Assembly: GCA_016234685.1 (NCBI GenBank)
Contig: JACRAT010000042.1
Coordinates: 1 to 57,640 of the forward strand
Length of the DNA stretch: 57,640 nt
Source: Nitrosomonadales bacterium
Lineage (GTDB): Bacteria; Pseudomonadota; Gammaproteobacteria; Burkholderiales; Gallionellaceae
Reading direction: 5' to 3'
Numbering within the stretch: position 1 is the first letter of the stretch; each line of letters begins with the position of its first letter. The notes beneath the pieces were generated by a model that saw only the letters and a program-made list of their open reading frames with translations, was not told where the DNA came from and did not search any database. A program made the translations under genes and the position numbers. Below, piece after piece: positions 1 through 9,403 of the stretch.

Positions 1-32
1 ATAGGGCTCATTTTAACCTGAGCAAGTCGTGC

Positions 33-290
33 TTAAGCTGCGACGATGCTGACGGTCTTGCGCTTAGCTGCGCCCTTGATCGCAAACACCACCTTGCCGG
101 TGATCTTGGCGAACAGGGTGTGATCCTTGCCCATGCCGACATTGTCGCCAGCGTGAACTTGAGTGCCGCGTTGACGGATGATGATGCTGCCTGCGCTGAT
201 CAACTCGCCGCCGTAGGATTTAACGCCCAGTCGTTTCGAGTGTGAGTCGCGCCCGTTACTGGTACTGCCGCCGCCCTTTTTCGATGCCAT
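33..290 (-). CDS. rpmA: Large ribosomal subunit protein bL27
   Basis: The 85-residue product is a full-length bL27. It starts [16 protein letters not shown], the conserved flexible N-terminal tail that reaches toward the peptidyl-transferase centre, followed by the typical [23 protein letters not shown] core. It lies 18 bp downstream of rplU on the same strand, the standard rplU-rpmA operon, so it should share the rplU promoter. No obg follows inside the window, so that usual neighbour cannot be checked. Confidence 0.97.
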   Translation of the reverse strand: MASKKGGGSTSNGRDSHSKRLGVKSYGGELISAGSIIIRQRGTQVHAGDNVGMGKDHTLFAKITGKVVFAIKGAAKRKTVSIVAA

Positions 291-308
291 GTTTGTGCTC
301 CTTCAGTC

Positions 309-620
309 TTATGCAGAGATGCCGTCGATGCGGATCTCAGTGTAATTTTGACGATGCCCTTGATGCTTCTGGTAGTGCTTACGGCGACGCATCTTGAAGA
401 TGGTTACCTTGTCGTGACGACCGTGGGACACGATGGTCGCTTGCACGGTAGCACCAGCCACCAGCGGCTTGCCGACAGAGGTGTTCTCGCCATCGGCGAT
501 CAACAACACTTTATCCAGCACGATTGCGCTACCGATGTCACCGGCAACGGTTTCGATTTTCAGAGTTTCGCCAGAGGAAACGCGATATTGCTTACCACCG
601 GTCTTGATCACAGCGTACAT
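309..620 (-). CDS. rplU: Large ribosomal subunit protein bL21
   Basis: The 103-residue product begins [18 protein letters not shown], the invariant start of bL21, and ends in the basic region with [16 protein letters not shown] that binds 23S rRNA. The reading frame stays open upstream to 794, but that extension runs through a promoter and the tRNA-Cys gene, so the ATG at 620 is the real start. First gene of the rplU-rpmA operon. Confidence 0.97.
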   Translation of the reverse strand: MYAVIKTGGKQYRVSSGETLKIETVAGDIGSAIVLDKVLLIADGENTSVGKPLVAGATVQATIVSHGRHDKVTIFKMRRRKHYQKHQGHRQNYTEIRIDGISA

Positions 621-657
621 AACAACCTCGATTGAATGCGGTTTTACAGAGCCGCGC

Positions 658-685
658 ATTATACACAAGTCAAACAACCCGTCAA
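658..685 (-). promoter_or_regulatory. Predicted sigma70 promoter of rplU-rpmA
   Basis: On the minus strand a TTGACG -35 box (680-685) is separated by 16 bp from a perfect TATAAT -10 box (658-663). It sits 38 bp upstream of the rplU ATG, giving a leader of about 30 nt. A strong constitutive promoter fits a ribosomal protein operon. Confidence 0.75.
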
Positions 686-740
686 AACCCTTTTGCACCA
701 TCTGCGAAGAGCTAAACCAGCGGGATTCCGACAAAAATTT

Positions 741-814
741 TGGAGGCGCGAGCCGGAGTCGAACCGACCTACACGGATTTGCAATCCGGTGCATAACCGC
801 TTTGCTATCGCGCC
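741..814 (-). tRNA. tRNA-Cys (GCA)
   Basis: The 74-nt minus-strand sequence folds as a tRNA: acceptor strands GGCGCGA and TCGCGCC, T-arm with GGTTCGACTCC, and an anticodon loop TTGCAAA with anticodon GCA. Discriminator base T (U) is followed by an encoded CCA, and U73 is the known cysteine identity base. It lies downstream of tRNA-Gly on the same strand and is probably co-transcribed with it. Confidence 0.95.
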
Positions 815-841
815 AGAAACAAACTGCTGCGCTAAAAACTA

Positions 842-864
842 AGGGAAAGCAAGAAGCTTTCCCT
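842..864 (-). terminator. Hairpin between tRNA-Gly and tRNA-Cys
   Basis: A perfect 9-bp inverted repeat (AGGGAAAGC / GCTTTCCCT) with a 5-nt loop lies between the two tRNA genes. On the minus strand it is followed by TAGTTTTT, so it may partly terminate transcription after tRNA-Gly, or act as a processing structure in a two-tRNA transcript. I cannot tell these apart from sequence. Confidence 0.45.
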
Positions 865-870
865 AAAATT

Positions 871-946
<76 letters not shown>

Positions 947-961
947 AGAACTGAAGCCGGC

Positions 962-989
962 ATTATAGGGATTTTCGAAACCCTGTCAA
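962..989 (-). promoter_or_regulatory. Consensus sigma70 promoter of the tRNA genes
   Basis: The minus strand has a perfect TTGACA (984-989), a 16-bp spacer and a perfect TATAAT (962-967), 15 bp before the first base of tRNA-Gly. GC-rich bases follow the -10 box, as in a stringent-type discriminator. Confidence 0.82.
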
Positions 990-1189
990 CAGGCATCCGT
1001 GTCTTTTTTCAACAAAGCTGCGGCACACAGCCAAGTCGACTGTTTTTATCAGCTAATCTACCGTCACCCGCCCGGCACCTCTCCGCCCCGTCGCATTCGG
1101 CAACAAGCGAGGCAGGCTGTACAATAGCCCACCTTCTTTCGATGCTCTGTCATATAGATAACGAGCGACCATTTTATATACGACCCCAC

Positions 1190-1966
1190 ATGAATCCGAC
1201 GCTCATTTTCGATATTGAAACCATTCCCGACATCGCCGGGCTACGCTCCTTATATGAGGTAGATGCCGCCGTCACCGATGCCGAGGTCGCCGAGATGGCA
1301 TTCCAGATGCGCCGCCAGAAAACCGGCAGCGATTTTCTACAACACCACCTGCACAAAATCGCCGCGCTATCTTGCGCGCTACGCGAAGGCGACAACTTTC
1401 GCGTGTGGACACTGTCCGGCGACGAAGGGCAGATCATCCAGCGTTTCTTCGACGGCATAGAGAAATACACGCCGCAGATCGTATCGTGGAACGGCGGCGG
1501 CTTCGACCTGCCGGTGCTGCACTATCGCGGCCTGATCCACGGTGTGCAATGTCCGCGCTACTGGGACATGGGCGAGGATGACCGCGACTTCAAGTGGAAC
1601 AACTACATCAGCCGTTACCACACCCGCCACCTCGATCTGATGGACTTGCTCGCGCTCTACACCGGGCGCGCCAATGCGCCGCTGGACGAACTGGCCAAGC
1701 TCATCGGCTTTCCCGGCAAGCTCGGCATGGACGGCAGCAAGGTGTGGGACGCCTATCAGCAAGGTCGCCTGCAAGAAATCTGCGATTACTGCGAAACCGA
1801 CGTGGTGAACACTTTCCTCGTATTCTTACGCTTCCAACTGATGCGCGGCCAACTCACCCGCGAGCAATACCGACGCGAATGCGAGTTAGTACGCGCTGTG
1901 TTGGACAAGTCAGACGCAAAACACTGGCGCGAATTCCTCGCGGCATGGCCAGCCGCTCAGACATAA
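1190..1966 (+). CDS. Predicted 3'-5' exonuclease, PolB-associated type
   Basis: The 258-residue product looks like a stand-alone DnaQ-like exonuclease of the DNA_pol_B_exo2 family. Residues 5-10 (FDIETI) are Exo I with the catalytic Asp and Glu. SWNGGGFDLPVL near residue 101 is Exo II, and YCETDVVNT near residue 203 is Exo III. No polymerase domain follows, as expected for the family. Its biological role is not established. The frame is open from 1142, but the ATG at 1190 gives MNPTLIFDIET, the usual start in homologues; no strong ribosome-binding site is visible. The next gene follows after 17 bp. Confidence 0.85.
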   Translation: MNPTLIFDIETIPDIAGLRSLYEVDAAVTDAEVAEMAFQMRRQKTGSDFLQHHLHKIAALSCALREGDNFRVWTLSGDEGQIIQRFFDGIEKYTPQIVSWNGGGFDLPVLHYRGLIHGVQCPRYWDMGEDDRDFKWNNYISRYHTRHLDLMDLLALYTGRANAPLDELAKLIGFPGKLGMDGSKVWDAYQQGRLQEICDYCETDVVNTFLVFLRFQLMRGQLTREQYRRECELVRAVLDKSDAKHWREFLAAWPAAQT

Positions 1967-1983
1967 AACCAAGAAGGACACAG

Positions 1984-4900
1984 ATGCGACTTCTCGACAC
2001 AACGAAGGCTACCCTGACCGGCTGCCTCTGCTTGCTACTCTCTTTACTAGCCCTGCCCAGCTTCGCCGCAACGCCAGCCGCAAAGAAAGACAGATCCGCC
2101 ATCGAATCGCGCGCCTTCCATTATTTCGTGGACAAAGAGCCTGCCTGGGTCAAGCGCAACGAAGTCCCTACATCCCCTTCGGCGGTGGAAGGCAATCCCG
2201 CCTACCGCGTCTTACTAGAGGACGACCAACGACAGCACACCGACAAAGGCATCGCCAGCTATACCCACCGCGCGCTGCAAGCTCTGCAAAAATCGGCTCT
2301 GGATAAAGTCTCGCAGATCGAGATCGAATTCAACCCGGAATATCAGACGCTGACCCTGCATGACTTCGTCATACACCGCGACGGCGCACACCTCAACAAG
2401 CTGGACCGCAGCAAGGTACGCCTGATCCAGCGCGAGAAGGAACTGGAAAAACAGATGTACAACGGCGTCGTATCAGCCTCCATCCTGCTCGACGACCTCC
2501 GCGTCGGCGATGTGGTGGAGTACGCCTACTCGATACGCGGCAGCAACCCCATCTTCGCCAACAAGATCGATTTCGCCTTCCCGCTGAGCGGCTGGGATGT
2601 GCCGCTGGAACGCCTCAACATCCGCCTGCTCACACAATCGGGCCACAGATTCTCGGCCCATCCGCACAATCTGGCGCTAGAGCCAGTGGTCAGCGAACAG
2701 AGCGGCATCCGAGAATCCATCTGGAGTCGCACGCAAGTCCCCGCACTGATCGACGAAAACGAGTATCCGCACTGGTTCATCCCCGCCGCCTGGCTGGAGA
2801 TCAGCGAATACGAAGACTGGGCGCAGGTGAGCGCATGGGCGCAAGCCATGTACCGCGTCCCCAACGACCTTTCGCCAGAACTGCTGGCGCAGATCGAGCA
2901 ATGGCGCACCGCCTCGACCAGCCCGCAACAAGCCGTCCTGCTCGCCCTGAATTTCGTACAGCAAGAGATCCGCTATTTCGGCGTGGAGATCGGCACCAGC
3001 TCACACCGCCCCTCGCACCCGAATCAGGTGTTCAAACAGCGCTACGGCGACTGCAAGGATAAATCGCTGCTGCTCAGCACCATCCTTGGCAAGCTGGGCA
3101 TCACCGCCCATCCGGCGCTGGTCTCCGCCCGCTTCGAGCGCGGCATCGAAAATTTTCTGCCCACCCCGCGCGCTTTCGACCACGTCATCACGCTGGCCGA
3201 GATCGACGGCAAACGCTGGTGGCTGGACTCCACCAACAACTTTCAGGCTGGCGACCTTGAACATCGCGGCCACAGCAATTTTGGGCGCGCCCTAGTGATC
3301 GGCGACGGCAGCACCGCACTGAGCGCCATCCAAGTACCGGACAACGGCATCCGGCGCATAGACGAGACCTACACGGTGACGGAATTCGACCAGCCGGTGA
3401 AACTGACCGTGACCGAGCGCACCAGCGGCGCGGCGGCGAACCAGATGCGTTTCCTGATCGCCAACTACGGCGCAGAACGCATGGCCGAATATCGTCTGAA
3501 CCAGTATGTGCGGCTATTCCAAGGCCTTCAGCGCCAAGGTCAGCCGGTGATGGCCGACGATCACGAGCATAACGAATACAGCGTGACCGACAGCTACGTG
3601 ATAGACGGCTTCTTCCAGCGCAGTTCCGCCCGCTGGAAAGCCGAACTGTACAACCTCGCCCTGCGCGAGTATCTCGACTATCCCAAGGTCATCAAGCGGA
3701 AGTCACCGCTGGGACTGAACGAAGAGGTTCACGTTCGCTACTCCGCCACCCTTGATTTCAATAAGCGCAACAACGGCTCGAACGATGAAGCGACGATGCT
3801 GGCCGATGATTACATCCAGCTCAACTCCTTCATTCGCCACGATGGCCGCCAGATCAAGCTACAACAGTCACTGGATTTCTTGCAGGATCACGTGCCCGCC
3901 GCCCAAGTCGGCGAATATGTCGACAAGGAGACCCAGATCCGCCGCCAACTTGGCTTCTCCTTCAGCTTCCCTGACCGAGCCGCCACCATCTGGAGCGACA
4001 ACGCGGCACGCCAAGCGCTACTGCGCGCAGCAAACATCGGCGACCTGCCCGCCATCGAGCGCCTGTTAGCGGAAGGCACATCGGCAAACGCCCGTGGCTA
4101 CGCCGACGTTACGCCGCTGCTGGTCGCCGTGATGGACAACCGCCTCGATGCCGTGCGCCTACTGCTCCGCAAGGGAGCGAACGTCAACGCCCGCACCGAA
4201 GACGACTGGACACCGCTGCTAAGCGCAACGCTATACGGCGCAGAAGACATCGTCGCCGAACTACTCAAGACTGGCGCCGACATCAAGTTCGCCCGCAACG
4301 GGCAGACCGCCCTGATGCTCGCCGCCGAAAAAGGCCATGCAGGCATCGTCCGGCAACTGCTGGCGCAGGGGGCGGAGGTCGATCGGCGCAACTCACAGCA
4401 CTACAACTTCACCGCCCTGATGTACGCCGCACTGGGCGGCCATGCCAGCGCCGTGCAGGCACTGCTGGATGGCCGAGCGAACTTGGCCCTCAAGGACGAG
4501 AAGGAGTTCAGCCCCATCCTGCACGCCGCCGAGAAAGGCGACTGGCCGACGCTGGAAGTGCTACTCAAAGCGGGAGCGAACCCGCGCGAGACCACGCCCA
4601 AACGCGGCGTGGACATCATGACCTCACTGGTGCGCTCCAACCGCATCGACGATGTAGAGGCCGCCATCCGCTACGGCATCGAACTCAACACCCAAGTCTG
4701 CAACGGCTTCTCGCCGCTGATGTACACCATCAAGAATGGCAACCGCCGCCTCGTCTCGCTCTTGAAAGAGCACGGCGCGCGCTACCGCGAAATCGGCAAG
4801 GAGGGCTGGACATCACTGATGTCGGCGCTGGAACATCTGGACACGGCCTCGGCGCAGCAACTGATCGCCGCAGGCGCTGACGTACGCGCCACCGACAGCC

Positions 4901-5226
4901 ACGGCGTAAGCGCGCTGACGCTGGCCAGCGCCTTCGGCCTGACCGAGGTCGCCGACGCCATCATCAAGAAAGGCGCCGACGTGAATCTGGTAGACCGGGG
5001 CTGGCAAGAGACGCCGCTGATGTACGCCGTGGAGAATGGCAACAAAAAACTGGTCGAGTTGCTGGTCAACAACGGCGCCGACCCCAATCGCAAGGACATC
5101 GACGGCGACTCGGTGCTCGCCCGCACCTATCCTATGGAAAAGGCGGAGCTCTATGACGTGCTGCTCGCCGCCGGCGCCAAGCGCGAATTCACCCACCCGG
5201 CCCATCGCAATCAGGGCGGACGTTAA
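1984..5226 (+). CDS. Secreted DUF3857-transglutaminase-ankyrin protein
   Basis: A 1080-residue protein with a Sec signal peptide (residues 1 to about 29, ending LPSFA). A DUF3857-type region covers about 50-250. A transglutaminase-like core follows with a complete putative triad: Cys357 in YGDCKDKS, His400 in FDHVITL and Asp415 in WWLDST. A beta-rich region follows, then about 11 ankyrin repeats from residue 670 to 1070 (for example [19 protein letters not shown]). DUF3857-transglutaminase proteins are usually periplasmic or lipoprotein-like and of unknown role; a long C-terminal ankyrin array is unusual. AAGGA stands 8 nt before the ATG, which follows the exonuclease stop; the frame is open further upstream but only as a shadow of that gene. 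The substrate is unknown. Confidence 0.85.
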   Translation: MRLLDTTKATLTGCLCLLLSLLALPSFAATPAAKKDRSAIESRAFHYFVDKEPAWVKRNEVPTSPSAVEGNPAYRVLLEDDQRQHTDKGIASYTHRALQALQKSALDKVSQIEIEFNPEYQTLTLHDFVIHRDGAHLNKLDRSKVRLIQREKELEKQMYNGVVSASILLDDLRVGDVVEYAYSIRGSNPIFANKIDFAFPLSGWDVPLERLNIRLLTQSGHRFSAHPHNLALEPVVSEQSGIRESIWSRTQVPALIDENEYPHWFIPAAWLEISEYEDWAQVSAWAQAMYRVPNDLSPELLAQIEQWRTASTSPQQAVLLALNFVQQEIRYFGVEIGTSSHRPSHPNQVFKQRYGDCKDKSLLLSTILGKLGITAHPALVSARFERGIENFLPTPRAFDHVITLAEIDGKRWWLDSTNNFQAGDLEHRGHSNFGRALVIGDGSTALSAIQVPDNGIRRIDETYTVTEFDQPVKLTVTERTSGAAANQMRFLIANYGAERMAEYRLNQYVRLFQGLQRQGQPVMADDHEHNEYSVTDSYVIDGFFQRSSARWKAELYNLALREYLDYPKVIKRKSPLGLNEEVHVRYSATLDFNKRNNGSNDEATMLADDYIQLNSFIRHDGRQIKLQQSLDFLQDHVPAAQVGEYVDKETQIRRQLGFSFSFPDRAATIWSDNAARQALLRAANIGDLPAIERLLAEGTSANARGYADVTPLLVAVMDNRLDAVRLLLRKGANVNARTEDDWTPLLSATLYGAEDIVAELLKTGADIKFARNGQTALMLAAEKGHAGIVRQLLAQGAEVDRRNSQHYNFTALMYAALGGHASAVQALLDGRANLALKDEKEFSPILHAAEKGDWPTLEVLLKAGANPRETTPKRGVDIMTSLVRSNRIDDVEAAIRYGIELNTQVCNGFSPLMYTIKNGNRRLVSLLKEHGARYREIGKEGWTSLMSALEHLDTASAQQLIAAGADVRATDSHGVSALTLASAFGLTEVADAIIKKGADVNLVDRGWQETPLMYAVENGNKKLVELLVNNGADPNRKDIDGDSVLARTYPMEKAELYDVLLAAGAKREFTHPAHRNQGGR

Positions 5227-5255
5227 TCTCAGGCATCAATGACAGGAAGAAAGTA

Positions 5256-6563
5256 ATGACACAGCAAGTTTTGGTCGAGTCGCTCGACCTTGAAGGACGC
5301 GGCGTGGCGCACGCCGATGGCAAAGTGATCTTTATCGAAGGCGCACTGACCGGGGAGCGGGTCACGTATTCCTCGTATCGCACGAAGAACAATTACGAGC
5401 AAGCCAAGGTCAGCCAGATCATCAAACCCTCCTTCGTGCGGGTACACCCCAAGTGCGCCCAGTTCGGCGTGTGCGGCGGCTGCTCGATGCAGCACTTGGA
5501 GGTGCGCGCACAGGTCGCCGTCAAGCAGCGCGTGCTGGAAGACAATTTACAGCGCATCGGCAAGGTGAAACCGGAGTCCATCCTGCCACCGATCTACGGA
5601 CAGCCCTGGGGCTATCGCCAGCGCGCGCGCCTGTCGGTGCGGCACGTGCTGAAGAAGGGCAAGACACTGGTCGGCTTCCGCGAGAAGAACGGCAAGTATG
5701 TGGCCGACATGCAGCATTGCGAGATCCTGCCGCCCAAGATCGCCGCCTTGCTACCGCGACTGGCACGCCTGAACGAACAGCTCTCCATCCGCGAGGCCAT
5801 CCCGCAGATCGAGTTGGCCTCGGGCGAACACGTCGATGTGCTGGTGCTGCGCATTCTGGAAGCGCTCTCGCCCGCCGACGAAGAGGCGGTCAAGCGCTTC
5901 GCCGACGAACACAACGTACAGTTCTGGCTACAAACCAAAGGCCCGGAGACCGTCGTGCCGTTCTATCCGCTGGGCGCGCCCGCGCTGACCTACAGCCTGC
6001 CCGAGTTCGGCGTGACCATGCCTTACGCGCCGACTGAATTCACCCAAGTCAACAGCACGCTGAATCAATTGATGGTCAGCCGCGCCCTGCGCCTGCTGGC
6101 TCCGCAGGCACACGAACGCATCGCCGACTTCTTTTGCGGACTGGGCAACTTCACCCTACCCATCGCACGCAGCGGCGCACAGGTGCTGGGCGTGGAAGGC
6201 AGCGCCGCACTGGTGAAACGCGCCGAACAGAACGCCGCCTATAACGGCCTCTCCGGCAGCACCGAGTTCAAGGCGATGAACCTGTTCGAGATGGACGAAG
6301 CCGCTCTCGCCGCGCTGGGCAAGTTCGACAAATGGCTGATCGACCCGCCACGCGACGGAGCGATGGAGCTGGTGAAGGCCATCACACCCGAGACCGCACC
6401 GAGCCGCATCGTCTACGTCTCCTGCAATCCGGCCACACTGGCGCGCGACGCTGAGGTACTGGTAAATGTGAAGGGCTACACCTTGCGCGCGGCTGGGGTG
6501 ATGAATATGTTCCCGCACACATCGCACGTCGAGTCGATCGCCGTGTTCGTCAAAGCCGAGTAA
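5256..6563 (+). CDS. rlmD: 23S rRNA (uracil-1939 C5)-methyltransferase
   Basis: The 435-residue product methylates U1939 of 23S rRNA with SAM. An N-terminal TRAM domain spans about 1-58. A [4Fe-4S] motif uses Cys67, Cys73, Cys76 and Cys155. The SAM-binding loop [16 protein letters not shown] and the catalytic Cys390 in [12 protein letters not shown] complete the RlmD/TrmA fold. AGGAAG precedes the ATG by a good distance. It is followed after 5 bp by the rhodanese gene, likely in one transcript. Confidence 0.93.
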   Translation: MTQQVLVESLDLEGRGVAHADGKVIFIEGALTGERVTYSSYRTKNNYEQAKVSQIIKPSFVRVHPKCAQFGVCGGCSMQHLEVRAQVAVKQRVLEDNLQRIGKVKPESILPPIYGQPWGYRQRARLSVRHVLKKGKTLVGFREKNGKYVADMQHCEILPPKIAALLPRLARLNEQLSIREAIPQIELASGEHVDVLVLRILEALSPADEEAVKRFADEHNVQFWLQTKGPETVVPFYPLGAPALTYSLPEFGVTMPYAPTEFTQVNSTLNQLMVSRALRLLAPQAHERIADFFCGLGNFTLPIARSGAQVLGVEGSAALVKRAEQNAAYNGLSGSTEFKAMNLFEMDEAALAALGKFDKWLIDPPRDGAMELVKAITPETAPSRIVYVSCNPATLARDAEVLVNVKGYTLRAAGVMNMFPHTSHVESIAVFVKAE

Positions 6564-6568
6564 GCCCG

Positions 6569-7039
6569 ATGAAACGCTACGATGACTTGGTCGCGGAGGC
6601 GCTGACGCGCGTGCAGGAGATCATGCCTTGGGATCTGAGCCGACGACTGACAGCGGGCGACGCCCCGCTGCTGCTCGATGTGCGCGAAGCGGCAGAGTTC
6701 GCCCTGCTCCACATCCCCGGCTCGATCAACGTGCCGCGCGGCGTGCTGGAGCAATCCTGCGAATGGGACTATGACGAGACGGTTCCCGCGCTGGCCGCCC
6801 GCCGCGAGCAAGAGATCGTGGTGATCTGCCGTTCCGGCAAACGCTCGGTGCTCGCCGCCGATGTGCTGAGGCAACTAGGCTACTGCAACGTCGTCTCGCT
6901 CAAGACCGGCGTGCGCGGCTGGAACGACTTCGAACAACCGTTACAGGATGGCGATGGCAACCTAGTGGACGCCGACAGCGGCGATGAACGCCTCGCACCG
7001 CGCGTGACGGCGAAACAGCGGAAACCGAAGCAGTCCTGA
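6569..7039 (+). CDS. Rhodanese-like domain protein
   Basis: A 156-residue single-domain rhodanese with the conserved LLLDVREAAEF motif and the active-site loop CRSGKRS, in which Cys87 would carry a persulfide. It has no signal peptide, so it is cytoplasmic. The C-terminal tail of about 30 residues is charged and probably disordered. It lies 5 bp after rlmD. The loop of six residues is the sulfurtransferase length; the in vivo acceptor is unknown. Confidence 0.85.
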   Translation: MKRYDDLVAEALTRVQEIMPWDLSRRLTAGDAPLLLDVREAAEFALLHIPGSINVPRGVLEQSCEWDYDETVPALAARREQEIVVICRSGKRSVLAADVLRQLGYCNVVSLKTGVRGWNDFEQPLQDGDGNLVDADSGDERLAPRVTAKQRKPKQS

Positions 7040-7067
7040 GCTAGGAATCCCGGCCAAACCCGGGGCT

Positions 7068-7436
7068 TCAGGTGAGCCGGCGGGATGAGTACAGCTTGGG
7101 TTTCAGCGCCTCACCAGTGAAAACCACGCCCGCCCAGCCGCTGCGCATGAAGTTACGAATGTTCTGATGGTCAGTCGCCTCCGGGTGTTGCAGCACATCG
7201 TCCCGGTAATAAGCTCCGAAGCAGTGCAGGGCCTGCTGCTCGGTCAGGTGTTGCAAGCGGGCGAACGAGAATATCTTGCAGGAGCCGTTGTTCTGGCCTG
7301 CTGCATTGAGCAGATCGCCGTTGCGAAATTCGGTGGGCGTGAAGTCGTAGTGAGCCTCGATGACGGCGATGGTGTCAGCGAAGGCGATGGTTTCCGGGAC
7401 AGCGCTGAGGCGTTGTAGAAATACGTCGAGTTGCAT
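7068..7436 (-). CDS. HopJ-family protein
   Basis: A 122-residue cytoplasmic protein matching the HopJ type III effector family by memory: VIEAHYDFTPTEFRNGDLLNAAGQNNGSCKIFSFA followed by HCFGAYYRDDVL is characteristic (only short parts quoted here as evidence: YDFTPTEF, NNGSCKIFSFA, YYRDDVL). Despite the family name, these proteins are common in free-living proteobacteria that lack type III secretion, so an effector role should not be assumed. AGGAG precedes the ATG by 6 nt. Confidence 0.75.
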   Translation of the reverse strand: MQLDVFLQRLSAVPETIAFADTIAVIEAHYDFTPTEFRNGDLLNAAGQNNGSCKIFSFARLQHLTEQQALHCFGAYYRDDVLQHPEATDHQNIRNFMRSGWAGVVFTGEALKPKLYSSRRLT

Positions 7437-7460
7437 GTTTGCTCCTTAAAGTAACACAAG

Positions 7461-7487
7461 AAAAAGGCGACCCAAGGTCGCCTTTTT
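7461..7487 (-). terminator. Rho-independent terminator after the BI-1 gene
   Basis: A perfect 12-bp stem (AAAAAGGCGACC / GGTCGCCTTTTT) with a CAA loop. Its ends supply a T tract on either strand. On the minus strand it stands 26 bp after the Bax-inhibitor-like gene and just before the HopJ start, so it should separate the two. Confidence 0.8.
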
Positions 7488-7512
7488 CACTCCCGCAAGG
7501 CGGCTGATCAGG

Positions 7513-8202
7513 TCAGTCGCGTTCGCCGCCAAAAGCCATCAGCAGTTGCAGCAGATTGACGAAGATGTTGTAGATGTCGAGATACAACGCCATCGTCGCC
7601 ATCACGTAGTTAGTTTCGCCGCCGTGGATGATCTGGCTGATGTCGAACAGGATGTAGGCCGAGAAAATCATCACCGCGATGGCGGAGATAGTCAGACTGA
7701 GGGCCGGGATCTGGAAGAAGATGTTCGCCAGCGAGGCCACGATCAGCAGGATCACGCCGATGAACAGGAACTTGCCCATGAAGCTGAAATCCTTCTTGGT
7801 CACGGTGGCCAGTGTAGCCAAGCCGAAGAAGATCAGCCCCGTGCCGCCTGCCGCCATGCCGACTAGTTGCGAGCCGTTGCGGAGATGCAGGGCGACTTGC
7901 AGGATGGGGCCGAGCAGCATCCCGGCAACGAAGGTGAAGCCCAACAGAGCGACCACACCCCAGCCACTGTTGCGCAGAGCGCTGACGGCAAACATCATGC
8001 CCATCATCGCGCCGAACATCAGCAGTGAAGAAATGATGGGGTGTTCGGCCATGAAGGAGAAGTTGATCGACATGCCGATCAGTGCGCCGATCACGGTGGG
8101 AACCATGGTCAGGGCAAGCATCATGTAGGTGTTGCGCAGCACCCGATTCTGGGTGAGTGCAAAAGAGCCGGTCTGAATGACAGGGGGATTTTGGTATTGC
8201 AT
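7513..8202 (-). CDS. Bax inhibitor-1 / YccA family membrane protein
   Basis: A 229-residue polytopic inner-membrane protein with about seven hydrophobic segments, for example NTYMMLALTMVPTVIGALIG and GVILLIVASLANIFF, and the conserved late segment YILFDISQIIHGGETNYV with its acidic residues in the membrane. Bacterial relatives have been linked to proton-dependent Ca2+ leak or to FtsH interaction (YccA). GGAGG precedes the ATG by 5 nt. Monocistronic, ended by the hairpin at 7461-7487. Confidence 0.88.
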   Translation of the reverse strand: MQYQNPPVIQTGSFALTQNRVLRNTYMMLALTMVPTVIGALIGMSINFSFMAEHPIISSLLMFGAMMGMMFAVSALRNSGWGVVALLGFTFVAGMLLGPILQVALHLRNGSQLVGMAAGGTGLIFFGLATLATVTKKDFSFMGKFLFIGVILLIVASLANIFFQIPALSLTISAIAVMIFSAYILFDISQIIHGGETNYVMATMALYLDIYNIFVNLLQLLMAFGGERD

Positions 8203-8284
8203 GAGTTCCTCCGAAATTGAACGGTTAAACGACAGTGCTCAGACTACAGCAAGGCGCGAGAAGTTCACAAGCAAAACAGTCAAC

Positions 8285-8686
8285 TTATTTGACGATGCGG
8301 AGTTGTGGCTTGTTGGGCGTGGTGGGCGGCTCGGGCGGTTCGTCGCCAGCCGTCTCCGGGCCTACTCGCGTCGACTCGTTGCCCTGGAACACCAAACCGT
8401 TCCCAGTCTCTTTGGAGAAGATACCGATGACAGCCTCGATGGGAACGAGAAGATCGAAAGGGACTCCGCCGAAGCGACCGCCGCAAGTGATCTCCTCATT
8501 GCCGAGGTGCAGGTTGCGCACCGCATCCATACTGATGTTGAGCACGATCTCACCGTTGCGGACAAAGCTCATCGGCACGCGGGTATTCGCATCCACCCGC
8601 ACCGCCAGATAGGGTGTATAGCCACTATCGGCGCACCAGTCATAGATCGCACGTATCAGGTACGGCTTGGTAGACAACTCGTTCAC
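8285..8686 (-). CDS. sspB: ClpXP adaptor SspB
   Basis: A 133-residue adaptor that delivers ssrA-tagged proteins to ClpXP. The N-terminal substrate-binding domain spans about 1-105 (PYLIRAIYDWCADSGYTPYL, GGRFGGVPFDLLVPI). An acidic and proline-rich linker follows, and the protein ends in PQLRIVK, the short XB peptide that docks on ClpX. The start codon overlaps the sspA stop by 4 nt, so the two are translationally coupled as in other beta- and gammaproteobacteria. Confidence 0.95.
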   Translation of the reverse strand: MNELSTKPYLIRAIYDWCADSGYTPYLAVRVDANTRVPMSFVRNGEIVLNISMDAVRNLHLGNEEITCGGRFGGVPFDLLVPIEAVIGIFSKETGNGLVFQGNESTRVGPETAGDEPPEPPTTPNKPQLRIVK

Positions 8687-9282
8687 TTGCGCATCGCTTT
8701 TTCAGAAGGCGTCATCGCTTCGATATAGGCCGGGCGCGAGAACAGACGTTCGGCATATTTCATCAGCGGTGCAGCTTCTTTGCCCAACTGGATGCCGTAG
8801 TGGTCAAGACGCCACAACAAGGGCGCGATAGCCACATCCAACATGGAATAGTCATCGCCCAGCATGTATTTCTGTTTGACGAACAGGGGAGCGATCTGTG
8901 TCAGGTTATCGCGTATCGCTTGGCGGCCCTTTTCTGCCGTCTTCGCCACACCACTTTCAATGTCCTCGATATAGCGAAACAGCTCCTGCTCGAAGCGATG
9001 CAAGAACAGCCGCGCACGCGCACGCGCGACGGGGTCGGCTGGCATCAGTTGCGGGTGGGGAAAGCGTTCATCAATGTATTCATTGATGATGTTCGCTTCG
9101 TACAAGATCAGGTCGCGCTCAACCAGCGCCGGAACCTTACCGTAGGGATTGATGACGGCGATATCTTCAGGCTTGTTGAACACATCCACGTCTACGATCT
9201 GAAAATCCATACCCTTTTCATACAGCACGATGCGGCTGCGCTGGCTGAAGGGACAGGTTGTCCCTGAGTAAAGTGTCATCAT
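8683..9282 (-). CDS. sspA: Stringent starvation protein A
   Basis: A 199-residue GST-fold protein that associates with RNA polymerase. The N-terminal thioredoxin-like part begins MMTLYSGTTCPFSQRSRIVL and has INPYGKVPALVE; the helical C-terminal domain has PADPVARARARLFLHRFE, a typical SspA stretch. Two adjacent ATG codons could serve as start. It lies 121 bp downstream of petC and is probably separated from it by the terminator at 9311-9343, an arrangement common in Betaproteobacteria. Confidence 0.93.
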   Translation of the reverse strand: MMTLYSGTTCPFSQRSRIVLYEKGMDFQIVDVDVFNKPEDIAVINPYGKVPALVERDLILYEANIINEYIDERFPHPQLMPADPVARARARLFLHRFEQELFRYIEDIESGVAKTAEKGRQAIRDNLTQIAPLFVKQKYMLGDDYSMLDVAIAPLLWRLDHYGIQLGKEAAPLMKYAERLFSRPAYIEAMTPSEKAMRK

Positions 9283-9310
9283 AAAAAACCACCGAAAACT
9301 GGGTTACATT

Positions 9311-9343
9311 AAAAAACCAAAAGGCGGAGCGAGAGGCTCCGCC
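9311..9343 (-). terminator. Rho-independent terminator of petABC
   Basis: An 8-bp GC stem (GGCGGAGC / GCTCCGCC, 9323-9343) is followed on the minus strand by TTTTGGTTTTTT. It lies 60 bp after the petC stop. Confidence 0.8.
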
Positions 9344-9403
9344 ATGATGGCGCTTCAAAACGAGGCGGAAATTACCACAAATCAGCCAGAAGATTCAATC
9401 AGC

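Noticed and set aside
309-794. A 161-codon N-terminally extended bL21.
   Set aside because: The extension reads through the rplU promoter and the tRNA-Cys gene; MYAVIKTGG at 620 is the universal start.
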